Below, piece by piece: positions 1-7,069 of a stretch of 14,714 nucleotides of DNA. The notes beneath the pieces are model-generated. The model was not told where the DNA came from, made no database searches, and was given only the letters and a program-made list of their open reading frames with translations. The stretch is from CAYRGS01 sp964423875. Lineage in GTDB: Bacteria > UBA8248 > JACPRG01 > G963555815. The position numbers and the translations under genes are program-made. Numbering within the stretch: the first letter of the stretch is position 1; every line of letters starts with the position of its first letter. The DNA is taken from positions 1 to 14,714 of the forward strand of contig CAYRGS010000091.1 in assembly GCA_964423875.1 (NCBI GenBank). The letters run 5' to 3'.

Positions 1-115
1 AATGGTGCTCGGCGAGGAGCACCACGTCGAACCCCAGGCTTTCGGCAAGCCGGGCGTCTTCCAAAAAATGCTCGAAGCGGTCGTTCCACTGATACGGCGC
101 GATGGCGAATTTCAT
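1..115 (-). CDS. Luciferase-like (LLM class) flavin-dependent monooxygenase, N-terminal fragment
   Basis: The minus strand from 115 reads MKFAIAPYQWNDRF..., and after 38 codons reaches AESLGFDVVLLAEHH at the window edge. An N-terminal strand followed by an 'A(E/R)xLGFDxVxLAEHH' segment is the classic first beta-alpha unit of the bacterial luciferase-like TIM barrel, which oxidises substrates with reduced flavin and oxygen. The ATG has a good ribosome binding site (AAGGGG, about 5 nt upstream). It lies 97 nt downstream of an oligopeptide-type SBP on the same strand, so it may be the third gene of that operon; such pairings often serve uptake and oxidation of an organic compound, but the substrate cannot be read from 38 residues. 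The rest of the gene is outside the window. Family confident, function unknown. Confidence 0.8.
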   Translation of the reverse strand, partial: MKFAIAPYQWNDRFEHFLEDARLAESLGFDVVLLAEHH

Positions 116-150
116 GAAATCCCCTTTTCGCGAAACGAAAGTTTTCGAGG

Positions 151-174
151 GGGGTTCCCAACCCCTTGGAGGGG
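151..174 (-). promoter_or_regulatory. Two mutually exclusive small hairpins upstream of the LLM gene
   Basis: GGGGTT-ccc-AACCCC (151-165) is a perfect 6-bp stem with a 3-nt loop. CCCC-ttgga-GGGG (162-174) shares its CCCC arm with that stem, so only one can form at a time. They lie between the larger stem at 176-207 and the LLM ribosome binding site. A role in tuning LLM translation or mRNA decay is inference; there is no U-run, so these are not typical terminators. Confidence 0.35.
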
Positions 175-175
175 A

Positions 176-207
176 TTGGGGGGACAGTTTTCAAAATGTC
201 CCCCCAA
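176..207. repeat. Perfect 11-bp inverted repeat just after the SBP stop codon
   Basis: Arms TTGGGGGGACA (176-186) and TGTCCCCCCAA (197-207) are exact reverse complements around a 10-nt loop, GTTTTCAAAA, whose inner T and A runs can pair further. The stem starts 6 nt past the stop of the downstream SBP gene. Without a U-run it does not look like an intrinsic terminator; it more resembles a REP-type element that stabilises the 3' end of the SBP message relative to the LLM gene. A related core (GGGGAC..TTTTCAAA..GTCC) occurs at 9108-9131. Confidence 0.6.
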
Positions 208-212
208 GGTTT

Positions 213-1904
213 TCACTTCACGAATCCCCAGGACTCGGCGTTCCAGGTGATGGGGGTGTCCGTGCCGGTAGGTTTCCAGTTCCGGAAGCCGGACCTCGTC
301 GCCGTCACGTCCACGCGGAAATAGAGCGGGAGGGCGGGAAGCTCCTCCGTCCAGATCTCCTGCTCCTTGTGGAAGAGGCGCGTGCGCTCCTTCTTGTCGA
401 TCACCGTTGGGATCAGCCGGTCGATCCGGTCGATCTCGTCGTTGACGAACCCGGGGTTGTTCTGGCCCTGCCAGTTGTTCTTCTTGGAGGGGATGTTTCC
501 CTTCGTCCAATAGGCCTCGCCGTCGGTCGCGGGGTTGAACAGCCAGGCGTACATGGCGAGGTGAGGGAACTTCCGGTATCGGACAGTCTCGCCGAAATAG
601 ACCTTCGCGGGCTGGTTCCGGATGGTGACCTCCACCCCCACCGCCTGCCAGTCGGCCCGGATGATCTGCTGAATCTTCTCGCGCACCTTGTTGCCCGACG
701 TGGTCATGAGGACGAGGCGCATCTCGAGGCCGGCGGCGTTCCCGCGAACGCCCTTGGGGCCGGGCGTCCACCCGGCCTTCTCCAGGAGCTTTTTTGCTCG
801 CTCGGGATCGTAGGGATATTTCCTGACGTTCGGGTTGTAACCATAGTGCCGGGGCGGAAGCCAGGAATGGGCCACCTTCTGCCTGCCCGCGAACAGGGCT
901 TGGACGATCCCCTCCCTGTTGATCGCGTAGGTCAGGGCCTGCCGGACGCGCTTGTCCCGCAGCAGGGGCGAGTCGTGGTTGAAGTCGATGTGCTCCCAGA
1001 TCATCGCCGGGGTGAAATACGTGCGGATCTCCGCGCTACGGCGCTTCTCCATGTCGAGGGCCTGGTCGAACGTGAAGCCCACAGGGGAGATGCCCTGGAC
1101 GCCGCCCGCCGCGAGATTCACCTCCAGCGCCCCCGTGTTGGGAATGACCCTGTAGATGATCTTCTCGAAGCCTCCGGGCTTGCCGGGGAAATGCGGGTTC
1201 CGCTCCAGGGCGAGCAGGCTCCCCGGCTCCCAGATGGTCAGGCGGTAGGGCCCGTTGCCGACGGGTTTCGTGTTGAAGAAGCTCTCCTGATAGGCCCTCG
1301 GCCCCTTCTTCAGGACGGGTTCGAGGATGTGCCGGGGGAGCGGGAAGTGGACGTTGTCGTTGGCCCGGGCGAATCGCTGCTTCCAGGTCACCACGAGGGT
1401 GTAAGGGTCCGGGGCCTCCATCTTCGTGACGCGCCGGTCCACGTCCCGCGTGATGACGGGGATCCCCTTTGTCATGATGACCCGGTGGGCGAAGATGAAA
1501 TCCCCGGCCGTGACGGGCGTGCCATCCTCCCAATTGTAGCCTTTGCGGATTTTCCAGGTGGTGCGCATTCCGCCGCCCGGCAGGAGCCGGAGGCCGTCGT
1601 TCTCAAGCGTGGGGATCTCCTCGGCCATGACGGGGCGGAGCGTGAGGGTGTTGTCCCGCATGGCCAGCGTGCGGAAGATGGCGCCGCGGATTTCCGTGCT
1701 GGCCATCATCTCGCCGAACAACGGGTCCAGGCTGTCCGGCTCCTGGCCGATCCCGATGACGACTTCGTTCTTGGCCGTCCCCCCGGATTTGGGTGAGTCG
1801 CCGCCGTCACACCCGGCGGCGAGGGCGAGGAGGAGAAGCGTGAACGGGAAAAGCCGTCCGCGCCCGCGGAAACGCCGGCGGAGAATTGAAGAGCGTTGGT
1901 TCAT
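213..1904 (-). CDS. Family-5 ABC transporter substrate-binding lipoprotein (oligopeptide/dipeptide type), copy 1
   Basis: A 563-aa protein starting at ATG 1904. It begins with a basic n-region, a hydrophobic core and lipobox LAAGC, with Cys32 as lipidation site, so it should be a membrane-anchored periplasmic receptor. SBP_bac_5 hallmarks follow in order: EPDSLDP (55-61), WEDGTPVTAGDFIFA (125-139), HFPLPRHILEP (186-196), GNGPYRL (216-222), ERNPHFPGKP after it, then RDKRVRQALTYAINREG and the C-terminal 'RAKKLLEKAGW' segment. Length is usual for the family. It follows its paralogue (stop at 1980) by 75 nt, suggesting one transcript, and precedes an LLM monooxygenase. Family members bind peptides, opines, glycosides or other organics; the ligand is unknown. 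No permease or ATPase is nearby. The upstream Shine-Dalgarno sequence is weak, which may mean translational coupling or low expression. Confidence 0.93.
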   Translation of the reverse strand: MNQRSSILRRRFRGRGRLFPFTLLLLALAAGCDGGDSPKSGGTAKNEVVIGIGQEPDSLDPLFGEMMASTEIRGAIFRTLAMRDNTLTLRPVMAEEIPTLENDGLRLLPGGGMRTTWKIRKGYNWEDGTPVTAGDFIFAHRVIMTKGIPVITRDVDRRVTKMEAPDPYTLVVTWKQRFARANDNVHFPLPRHILEPVLKKGPRAYQESFFNTKPVGNGPYRLTIWEPGSLLALERNPHFPGKPGGFEKIIYRVIPNTGALEVNLAAGGVQGISPVGFTFDQALDMEKRRSAEIRTYFTPAMIWEHIDFNHDSPLLRDKRVRQALTYAINREGIVQALFAGRQKVAHSWLPPRHYGYNPNVRKYPYDPERAKKLLEKAGWTPGPKGVRGNAAGLEMRLVLMTTSGNKVREKIQQIIRADWQAVGVEVTIRNQPAKVYFGETVRYRKFPHLAMYAWLFNPATDGEAYWTKGNIPSKKNNWQGQNNPGFVNDEIDRIDRLIPTVIDKKERTRLFHKEQEIWTEELPALPLYFRVDVTATRSGFRNWKPTGTDTPITWNAESWGFVK

Positions 1905-1949
1905 CCGATATCTCAGGCCGCGCCGCGGCGTGTTTCGGCGTGAAGGGGG

Positions 1950-1980
1950 GGATGGATGAAGGCGTCCTCCGGCTCCATCC
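1950..1980. repeat. Inverted repeat at the 3' end of SBP copy 2
   Basis: GGATGGA (1950-1956) and TCCATCC (1974-1980) are perfect complements separated by 17 nt, overlapping the last base of the TAG stop (minus strand 1982-1980). Like the stem at 176-207 it sits directly behind an SBP gene inside the presumed operon. It lacks a U-run; a transcript-processing or stabilising role is inference. The remainder of the 75-nt spacer shows no other element. Confidence 0.4.
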
Positions 1981-3710
1981 TACTTCGCAAAACTCCACCG
2001 TTCGGCGTTCCAGGTGACGGGCGTATTCGTCCCGGTGGGTTTCCAGCCGCGGAACTTCGGATTCGTCACCGAGACCTCGGTGTGGAAGTAGAGGGGGATT
2101 GCGGGAAGCTCCTCAAGCCAGAGCGCCTGCTCTCTGTGGAAAAGGCGCGTGCGCGCTTTCCTGTCGAGGGTGGCGGGGATGCGGTGGCTGAGGCGGGAGA
2201 TCTCCTTGTGGACGAAGCCCGAAGTATTCTGTCCGCTCCAGTTGTTCTTCTTGGAGGGGATGTTTTTGATCGTCCAGACGCTTTCGCCGTCGGAGGAAGG
2301 ATTGAGGACCCAGGAGTACATGGCCAAGTGGGGGAACTTCCGGTAGCGGACCGTCTCACTGAAGAAGACCTTCGCGGGCTGGTTGCGCAGGGTGAGATCG
2401 ATGCCCGCCTTGCGCCAGTCGGACCGGATGATCTGCTGGATCTTCTCCCGGAGTTTGTCACCCGAAGTGGTCATCAGGACTAGGTGCATCTTCTTCCCAT
2501 TTGCGTTCCGGCAGATCCCGTCCGGCCCGGGCATCCACCCGGCTTCCTTGAGCAGCGACTTCGCGCGCTCCAGGTCGTAGGGATACTTCTTGCCGTCCGG
2601 GTTGTACCCGTAGTGCTTGGCGGGCAGCCAGGAATGGGCCATCTCTTGTTTGCCCTCGAACAGGGCCTTCACGATTCCCCCGCGGTTTGTGGCGTACAGG
2701 AGGGCTTGGCGGACCCGCCGGTCCTTCAGCAGGGGCGATTGGGTGTTGACGTCCATGTGTTCCCAGTACATCCCCGGTGTGAAATGGACGCGGAACTTGT
2801 CGCCGCGCCGCTTCTGGACGTCGAGCCCCTGGTCCAGCGAAAAGCCGATGGGGGAAATGGCGTGGATGGCCCCCGAGGCCAGGTTGGCCTCGAGCGTTCC
2901 GGTGTTGGGGATGATCTTGTAGATGATCCGGCTGAAAGCGGGTGGTTTCCCGGGGTAATGGGGGTTTCTTTCCAGGACAAGATGATTGCCCGGATCCCAC
3001 TCCGTCAGGCGGTATGGGCCGTTGCCGATGGGCCGCGTGTTGAAGGCGCCTTCGCTGTAGGCCTTGGGGCCTTTCTTCAGGAGGGGCTCCAAGACGTGTC
3101 TCGGCAGGGGGAAGTGGACGTCCTCGTTTGCCCGGTAGAAGCGCTTTTTCCACAGGACGCCCAGCGTGTACGGGTCCGGCGCCTCCATCCTCTCGATGCG
3201 CCGGTCGATGTCCCGGGTGATGACGGGCATCCCTTCCGTCATGATGGTTTGGTGGGCGAAGATGAAATCCGCCGCCGTGACGGGGGTTCCGTCTTCCCAC
3301 TTGAAGCCCTTTTTGATCTTCCAGGTGGTTTTCATCCTGCCGCCGGGCAGAAGGACGATGCCGCCGTTATCGATGGTGGGGATCTCCTTGGCCATGACGG
3401 GGCGGAGGGTGAGCGAGTCGTCCCGCATGACCAGGGAGCGGAAAATGAGCCCGCGGATCTCGATGCCCGCCAGCATCTGGCCGAACAGGGGATCCAGGCC
3501 GTCGGGCTCCTGGGCGATGCCGATGATCACCTCGTTCTTCCCGGCGTCCCCCGGCATGGCCGAGTCGTCGCCGCCGCAGGCGGACAGGGCCGTCAAGAGA
3601 AAGACACAGAAGCCATAGAGAAGTCTGCGCAAGCGTTTACCCCGCCGGCGAATAAAGATCGCGGGTTTCTCATGATCCGATGGATCCGTTCGCTGACATG
3701 GTTTTAACAA
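1980..3710 (-). CDS. Family-5 ABC transporter substrate-binding lipoprotein, copy 2 (paralogue of copy 1)
   Basis: A 576-aa reading from a TTG start at 3710, preceded by AGAGGG about 9 nt upstream. No in-frame ATG lies before the signal peptide. A second TTG at 3632 would shorten the n-region to a more usual length, so the start is uncertain. The signal peptide (RRLLYGFCVFLLTALSAC) ends in lipobox LSAC with Cys45. The mature part aligns end to end with copy 1 without large gaps, sharing EPDGLDP, WEDGTPVTA, HFPLPRH, GNGPYRL, RRVRQALLYATNRGG, IPSKKNNW and a near-identical C-terminus. Differences spread over the whole length suggest an old tandem duplication with diverged ligand range. It is the first gene of the putative SBP-SBP-LLM operon and is divergent from the SBP gene at 3985. 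Ligand unknown. Confidence 0.92.
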   Translation of the reverse strand: MLKPCQRTDPSDHEKPAIFIRRRGKRLRRLLYGFCVFLLTALSACGGDDSAMPGDAGKNEVIIGIAQEPDGLDPLFGQMLAGIEIRGLIFRSLVMRDDSLTLRPVMAKEIPTIDNGGIVLLPGGRMKTTWKIKKGFKWEDGTPVTAADFIFAHQTIMTEGMPVITRDIDRRIERMEAPDPYTLGVLWKKRFYRANEDVHFPLPRHVLEPLLKKGPKAYSEGAFNTRPIGNGPYRLTEWDPGNHLVLERNPHYPGKPPAFSRIIYKIIPNTGTLEANLASGAIHAISPIGFSLDQGLDVQKRRGDKFRVHFTPGMYWEHMDVNTQSPLLKDRRVRQALLYATNRGGIVKALFEGKQEMAHSWLPAKHYGYNPDGKKYPYDLERAKSLLKEAGWMPGPDGICRNANGKKMHLVLMTTSGDKLREKIQQIIRSDWRKAGIDLTLRNQPAKVFFSETVRYRKFPHLAMYSWVLNPSSDGESVWTIKNIPSKKNNWSGQNTSGFVHKEISRLSHRIPATLDRKARTRLFHREQALWLEELPAIPLYFHTEVSVTNPKFRGWKPTGTNTPVTWNAERWSFAK

Positions 3711-3984
3711 TTTTGACCGCCCTCTTCAATTCGGAAGTCCTTTGTTTAAACAGGAGCGAAACCGATTCACGACCCGGCGCTCGGGGCGAAGGCCCGCCCC
3801 CCTGATGCGGAACCCTCCTTCCATTCAGGCGCGGTTCATCTTTTCGGTAGGCGGATGGTTCTGAAAAGAGGGCGTACACCCAGTGGTAGACTGAGGCGCG
3901 GGGGATGGCGCACGAGCGTTCCGTCCCGCCCAAGCGGTTCTCATCCGGGAGGTCCCGGCAACATCCAGGTCCCGCTGACGGAAG
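3711..3984. other. Divergent intergenic region between SBP genes
   Basis: This 274-nt stretch separates the minus-strand SBP (start 3710) from the plus-strand SBP (start 3985 or 4021) and should hold promoters for both. It contains an AT-richer patch around 3741-3755 with GTTTAAAC, unusual in this GC-rich window, but I could not find a -35/-10 pair worth naming. I also see no RNA gene or riboswitch, and no hydrophobic coding stretch that could be a lost signal peptide. Confidence 0.4.
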
Positions 3985-5010
3985 ATGGACGGGACAGCGG
4001 CGGGCGGAGCACAGACCAAGATGGAAAGTCGGCAGGTGAAGGCCTCCGAGATTGCCCGCGATGTTTCGCCGTTGAGGGTTTCGGGCTGGAGAGACACGCT
4101 CCACGACGAGATCGGAAAGCGGTTCACGGAGGCGACGGGAATCCCCGTGGAGTACGAAAGGGGAGAGACCGGCGAGCGGCTTTCCAGCGCCCTCGCCAAC
4201 AAAGGCAACCTCCGCGTCGACGTAACGCTGACGACGACCCACGTTGGCCGGCTCTATATTTCCGCCGGGCTTTTCGAAAAGCTCGATCCGGCAAAAATCC
4301 TTAACGTGAATCAACTCCGCCCGGAGGCGATGCGCAGCCCCTATCATATCGGGCTGTGGTCGTACATTTACACCGTCGCGTATCTTCCGGAACGGACGCC
4401 CTTCCAGCTTACCCAGTGGGCCGACCTTTGGGACCCGAGACTGAAGCGGATGATCGCCATGCCGGATTTCGACCCGAGTCACGTCATTACGGTCAGCGCC
4501 CTTCTCTCGGGCGGCGACGAATTCCAGTGGAAGAGGGGCATCCCCCGTTTGTTGGCGCTGAAGCCCAACATCGCGGCCTTCTTCGATACGGACGCTCAGA
4601 GCCAGGACCTGTTCAAATCGGGCAAGGCTCCAGTCCAGATTTTGCTCAGTGTGAACGCCCATAAATCCGGCAAGGGGCGCATCCAGGCTCAGACCATCAA
4701 CCCCGCCGATACGGGGGGGATTGCCGGCATCGACACCATCGGCGTCATGGCGGGAACCCAGCGGCGCGACGCCGCCTACAAGTTCGTCGATATCGCCCTC
4801 TCTCAGGCGGTCCAGGAAGACCTGTCTCGCACGCTCAAAGTCGGCCCAATGAATCTAAACGCCGCTGTGCCGGCCGAATTGGAAGGGCGGCCGGGAATCC
4901 TGACGACGCCCGACGACTGGAAAAAGAACGCCTATGTCCTCGACGATGAGCAGCGCGCGAAGTCGGTGCCCGAGTGGAAAGAATGGTTCAACGCCAACAT
5001 CGTGAAATAA
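3985..5010 (+). CDS. PotD/iron-type extracellular solute-binding protein without a visible signal peptide
   Basis: A 341-aa protein resembling family-1 type SBPs for polyamines or iron. Recognisable stretches are LRVSGWRDTLHDEIGKRFTEATGIPVEYE (from residue 30), ADLWDPRLKRMIAMPDFDP, a 'DAQSQDLFKSGKAPVQILLS' segment, GIDTIGVMAGT and 'AYKFVDIALSQAVQEDLS'. An in-frame stop (3976-3978) lies just upstream. The first 29 residues are polar, with no signal peptide or lipobox, and no upstream frame supplies a hydrophobic segment. ATG 4021 (residue 13) has a somewhat better ribosome binding site (GGAG, 11 nt away) than 3985, so either start is possible. An SBP that cannot be exported is odd: it may be a relic, a cytoplasmic binding protein, or exported in a way I cannot see. 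No transporter partners adjoin it. It is convergent with iscU. Confidence 0.8.
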   Translation: MDGTAAGGAQTKMESRQVKASEIARDVSPLRVSGWRDTLHDEIGKRFTEATGIPVEYERGETGERLSSALANKGNLRVDVTLTTTHVGRLYISAGLFEKLDPAKILNVNQLRPEAMRSPYHIGLWSYIYTVAYLPERTPFQLTQWADLWDPRLKRMIAMPDFDPSHVITVSALLSGGDEFQWKRGIPRLLALKPNIAAFFDTDAQSQDLFKSGKAPVQILLSVNAHKSGKGRIQAQTINPADTGGIAGIDTIGVMAGTQRRDAAYKFVDIALSQAVQEDLSRTLKVGPMNLNAAVPAELEGRPGILTTPDDWKKNAYVLDDEQRAKSVPEWKEWFNANIVK

Positions 5011-5223
5011 GGGCTCGCTTTTTTCGAGAAGAGAATGTTGAACGGCCCGAAGAAAGAGCGTCCCGCGAGGGCCGAAGGTGGGAGGGGGGGGAGGGATTGT
5101 GTCAGGGTTCGGCCGAAACGCGTTATCCCCGGTCTTCAGGTTGCCCGGCCGGTTTAGGCTGGGTTTCTCACCAACTTAAACGCCAGAACGGGGTAGGTCG
5201 ATTGAACCGGGCCGTATCCGGTT
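5011..5223. other. Convergent intergenic region with G-tract
   Basis: This 213-nt gap lies between the ends of the plus-strand SBP and minus-strand iscU. It holds a palindrome TTCGGCCGAA (5108-5117), a weak inverted repeat AACCGG/CCGGTT (5205-5223) directly behind the iscU stop, and a G-rich tract (5078-5094). None is followed by a U-run, so I call no intrinsic terminator; Rho-dependent or bidirectional structural termination is possible. Confidence 0.35.
5078..5094 (+). repeat. Intergenic G-tract, copy 1 of an identical 17-mer
   Basis: GTGGGAGGGGGGGGAGG at this site recurs exactly at 12238-12254, both in gaps between genes and both C-rich on the minus-strand RNA. A related tract (cctccccccctcccct, opposite orientation) is at 13036-13050. 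A replication-slippage origin or a structural (G-quadruplex) role are both possible; the copies could also be chance in GC-rich DNA. Confidence 0.4.
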
Positions 5224-5610
5224 TCAGGAATTTATCCGGTCGAGCGCCTCTTGAATCGCGTCTTCGGCGAGGTCGCCAGCGTGGATTTTGTGTTTGGGGA
5301 GACCACCCAGGCCCTGGGCGATATCTTGGGCGGAGATTTCCCGGGCCTCGTCCAGAGATTTGCCCTTGACCAGCTCCGTCAGCAGAGAGGCGGCGGCCAG
5401 CGCGGCGGCGCAGCCGTAGGCCTTGAACCGGACATCCGCGATCCGCCCGTCTTCAACCTTCAAAAAAAGCTTCAACTCGTCGCCGCACACCGGGTTGGTC
5501 ACCTCGACGGCGGCGTCCGCGTCTTCCAGCTCTCCCGCGTTGCGCGGGCGGGTGAGGTGGTCGATGAATTCCGGGCTCCGCAGAGATTCATTGTCTTTCA
5601 GGGACGGCAC
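5224..5610 (-). CDS. iscU: IscU/NifU-like Fe-S cluster assembly scaffold lacking the third cysteine
   Basis: A 128-aa protein. I place the start at GTG 5610, not the upstream ATG at 5709, because AAGGA sits 6 nt before it and the family begins at about this point. The IscU fold is clear: EFIDHLTRPRNAGELED, then NPVCGDELKLFLKV (Cys42, Asp44), RFKAYGCAAA (Cys67), SLLTELVKGKSLDEA and LPKHKIHAGDLAEDAI. In E. coli IscU the last motif is LPPVKIHCSILAEDAI; here the Cys106 equivalent is Ala111 (codon 5278-5280), with the flanks intact. IscU builds transient [2Fe-2S]/[4Fe-4S] clusters from sulfur donated by IscS, and this Cys is a known persulfide acceptor and cluster ligand. It follows iscS by 71 nt and ends the minus-strand gene run. 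The scaffold family is certain; how this variant holds clusters is not. Confidence 0.93.
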   Translation of the reverse strand: MPSLKDNESLRSPEFIDHLTRPRNAGELEDADAAVEVTNPVCGDELKLFLKVEDGRIADVRFKAYGCAAALAAASLLTELVKGKSLDEAREISAQDIAQGLGGLPKHKIHAGDLAEDAIQEALDRINS

Positions 5611-5633
5611 AAGCGGTCCTTTCTTCCCTGGCC

Positions 5634-5651
5634 GCCGGCCGGCCGGCCGGC
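5634..5651. repeat. 18-bp perfect palindrome between iscS and iscU
   Basis: GCCGGCCGGCCGGCCGGC is its own reverse complement, made of four and a half GGCC-type units, in the 71-nt spacer 23 nt upstream of the iscU GTG. It can fold as a hairpin in RNA or pair across a duplex. It may separate iscS and iscU expression; simple slippage of a GGCC repeat is the plain alternative. Confidence 0.55.
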
Positions 5652-5681
5652 TCCGGGAGAGCGTCTCACGGGAGGGGGTCG

Positions 5682-6857
5682 TCAGGTTTTCACCTTCGCG
5701 GGGTCCCACTTGCCCGAGACGGCTCTCAGGCGCGCGACGATATCCGGAAGGACTTCGATGACGCGGTCGATGTCCTCATCGGTGTTCCCCCAGCCCAGAC
5801 TGAACCTGAGGGAGCCTTCGATCAGGTCTTTCGGGACGCCCATGGCCTGGAGGACATGGGAGGGATCGGTGTTGCCGCTGGCGCAGGCCGAGCCTGTCGA
5901 GACGGCGACGCCCGCGAGGTCCAGGTTGATGAGCAGGGGTTCGCCGCCGATGGCCCGGAAACTCATGTTCAGCGTGCCGGGGAGGCGGCGCTGCGGATCC
6001 CCGTTGATCTCCACCTCGGAGATGCGCTCCTGGAGGCCCTCCTGCAATCGGTCCCGCAGACGCCGGAGCTGCGCCGACTCCTCCTCCATGTGGCTCATCG
6101 CCAGCTCGCAGGCCCTGCCGAGGGCGACGATGCCGGCGACGTTCTCCGTTCCCGACCGGCGGTTGCGCTCCTGGTGGCCGCCGTGAATGAGGGCGTCCAT
6201 CGTCAACCCTTCCCGGATGTAGAGGGCGCCGATCCCTTTCGGGGCGTTCAGCTTGTGTCCGGACAGGGCGAGGAGGTCGATGTTCATCTCCTCGACGTCG
6301 ATGGGGAGTTTGCCCGTGGTTTGGACGGCGTCGGTGTGGAAGACCTTTGCCCGCTCTTTGACGAGCTTCGCGATCTCGGCGATGGGCTGGACGGAGCCTG
6401 ATTCGTTGTTCCCGTGCATGACGCTGACCAGGACCGTATCGTCCCGGATGGATTCGGCCACGTCGTCCGGGTCGATCACCCCCGATCGCCCGACGGGGAC
6501 GTACGTCACCTCCACCCCGCGGGTTTCCAGGTAGGCGCAGGTCTCGATAACGGCCGGATGCTCGATGGCGGTCGTGACGATGTGCGACCCGGTTTTGGCC
6601 TCGGTCGCCAGGACGCCCCGGAGCGCCATGTTGTCGGATTCGGTGCCGCAGCCGGTGAAGATGATTTCCCGCGGCTTCGCGCCCAGCAGGGCGGCCACCT
6701 TCTCCCGCGCGGCCTCCACCGCCACGCGGGCCTCCTGGCCCTCGGCGTGGACGCTGGAGGGATTGGCGAACCTCTCCTGGTAATATGGGAGGAAGGCCTC
6801 CAGGACTTCGGGCCGGATGGGTGTTGTGGCGTTGTGATCCATGTACACGCGGGGCAA
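5682..6857 (-). CDS. iscS: Cysteine desulfurase, IscS/NifS type (group I)
   Basis: A 391-aa PLP enzyme that converts cysteine to alanine and passes a persulfide to IscU. The frame stays open to 7565, but the family N-terminus MPRVYMDHNATTPI fixes the start at TTG 6857, with AAGGAG 9 nt upstream. Visible residues: His100 in TAIEHPAV (stacks on PLP), Asp175 and Gln178 in HTDAVQTTGK, the PLP lysine Lys202 in SGHKLNAPKG, and catalytic Cys325 in GSACASGNTDPSHVL, the longer flexible loop typical of group I enzymes rather than SufS. Length fits the family. iscU follows immediately, so they form a functional pair. No IscR-type regulator is present; instead a 212-nt structured leader and a TATAAT box precede the gene. 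Whether it is called IscS or NifS depends on wider context; the biochemical role is clear. Confidence 0.96.
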   Translation of the reverse strand: MPRVYMDHNATTPIRPEVLEAFLPYYQERFANPSSVHAEGQEARVAVEAAREKVAALLGAKPREIIFTGCGTESDNMALRGVLATEAKTGSHIVTTAIEHPAVIETCAYLETRGVEVTYVPVGRSGVIDPDDVAESIRDDTVLVSVMHGNNESGSVQPIAEIAKLVKERAKVFHTDAVQTTGKLPIDVEEMNIDLLALSGHKLNAPKGIGALYIREGLTMDALIHGGHQERNRRSGTENVAGIVALGRACELAMSHMEEESAQLRRLRDRLQEGLQERISEVEINGDPQRRLPGTLNMSFRAIGGEPLLINLDLAGVAVSTGSACASGNTDPSHVLQAMGVPKDLIEGSLRFSLGWGNTDEDIDRVIEVLPDIVARLRAVSGKWDPAKVKT

Positions 6858-7069
6858 CGTCGCGTACTCCTTTTTTTTTCGCTCTGCAAATTCATTATCG
6901 TTCCGGCTGGAAGGACCGTCAACTCGCGCGGACCCGCTCCGCTCCGCCGGATGGAGGATCCAGCGGAGGAAGCAAGTCCGGCCCTCAAGAAGGGCCGCTC
7001 CTGGATCAATTTCTGGATGCGCCTTTCCATCTCTCAAAGAAGATGGGACCCAGGATACCTGAAGGGAGA
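6858..7069 (-). promoter_or_regulatory. Structured 5' leader of iscS
   Basis: The 212 nt before iscS hold three hairpins. CGGCCCT/AGGGCCG (6979-6985 with 6991-6997) is a 7-bp stem with a 5-nt loop. The 6943-6952 and 6958-6967 arms form a 10-bp stem with a 5-nt loop; its one imperfect pair is C-A on the plus strand but a G-U wobble on the minus-strand RNA, which fits an RNA transcribed with iscS. CCATCT/AGATGG (7027-7032 with 7041-7046) has an 8-nt loop. An A9 run lies directly before the AAGGAG of iscS. I match it to no known riboswitch or T-box: there is no recognisable T-box sequence. Function unknown; control of iscS by cluster or cysteine status is a guess. Confidence 0.5.

Noticed and set aside
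102..1796. 564-codon open frame on the plus strand
   Set aside because: Lies wholly opposite the SBP gene at 213-1904; its translation is low-complexity and matches nothing, a typical antisense shadow in GC-rich DNA.
2484..3707. 407-codon open frame on the plus strand
   Set aside because: Antisense to the second SBP gene, with no recognisable domain.
3711..3984. Small RNA or tRNA in the divergent gap
   Set aside because: A few tRNA-like words occur but no cloverleaf arms pair.
5011..5040. Intrinsic terminator after the plus-strand SBP
   Set aside because: CTCG..CGAG has only four pairs and the T-run is in the loop rather than after the stem.
5611..5709. Upstream ATG start for iscU at 5709
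   Set aside because: It would overlap the end of iscS and add a basic, proline-rich tail; GTG 5610 has AAGGA at ideal spacing and fits the family.
6858..7069. T-box leader upstream of iscS
   Set aside because: Hairpins are present, but I see no T-box-like sequence and no terminator with a U-run.
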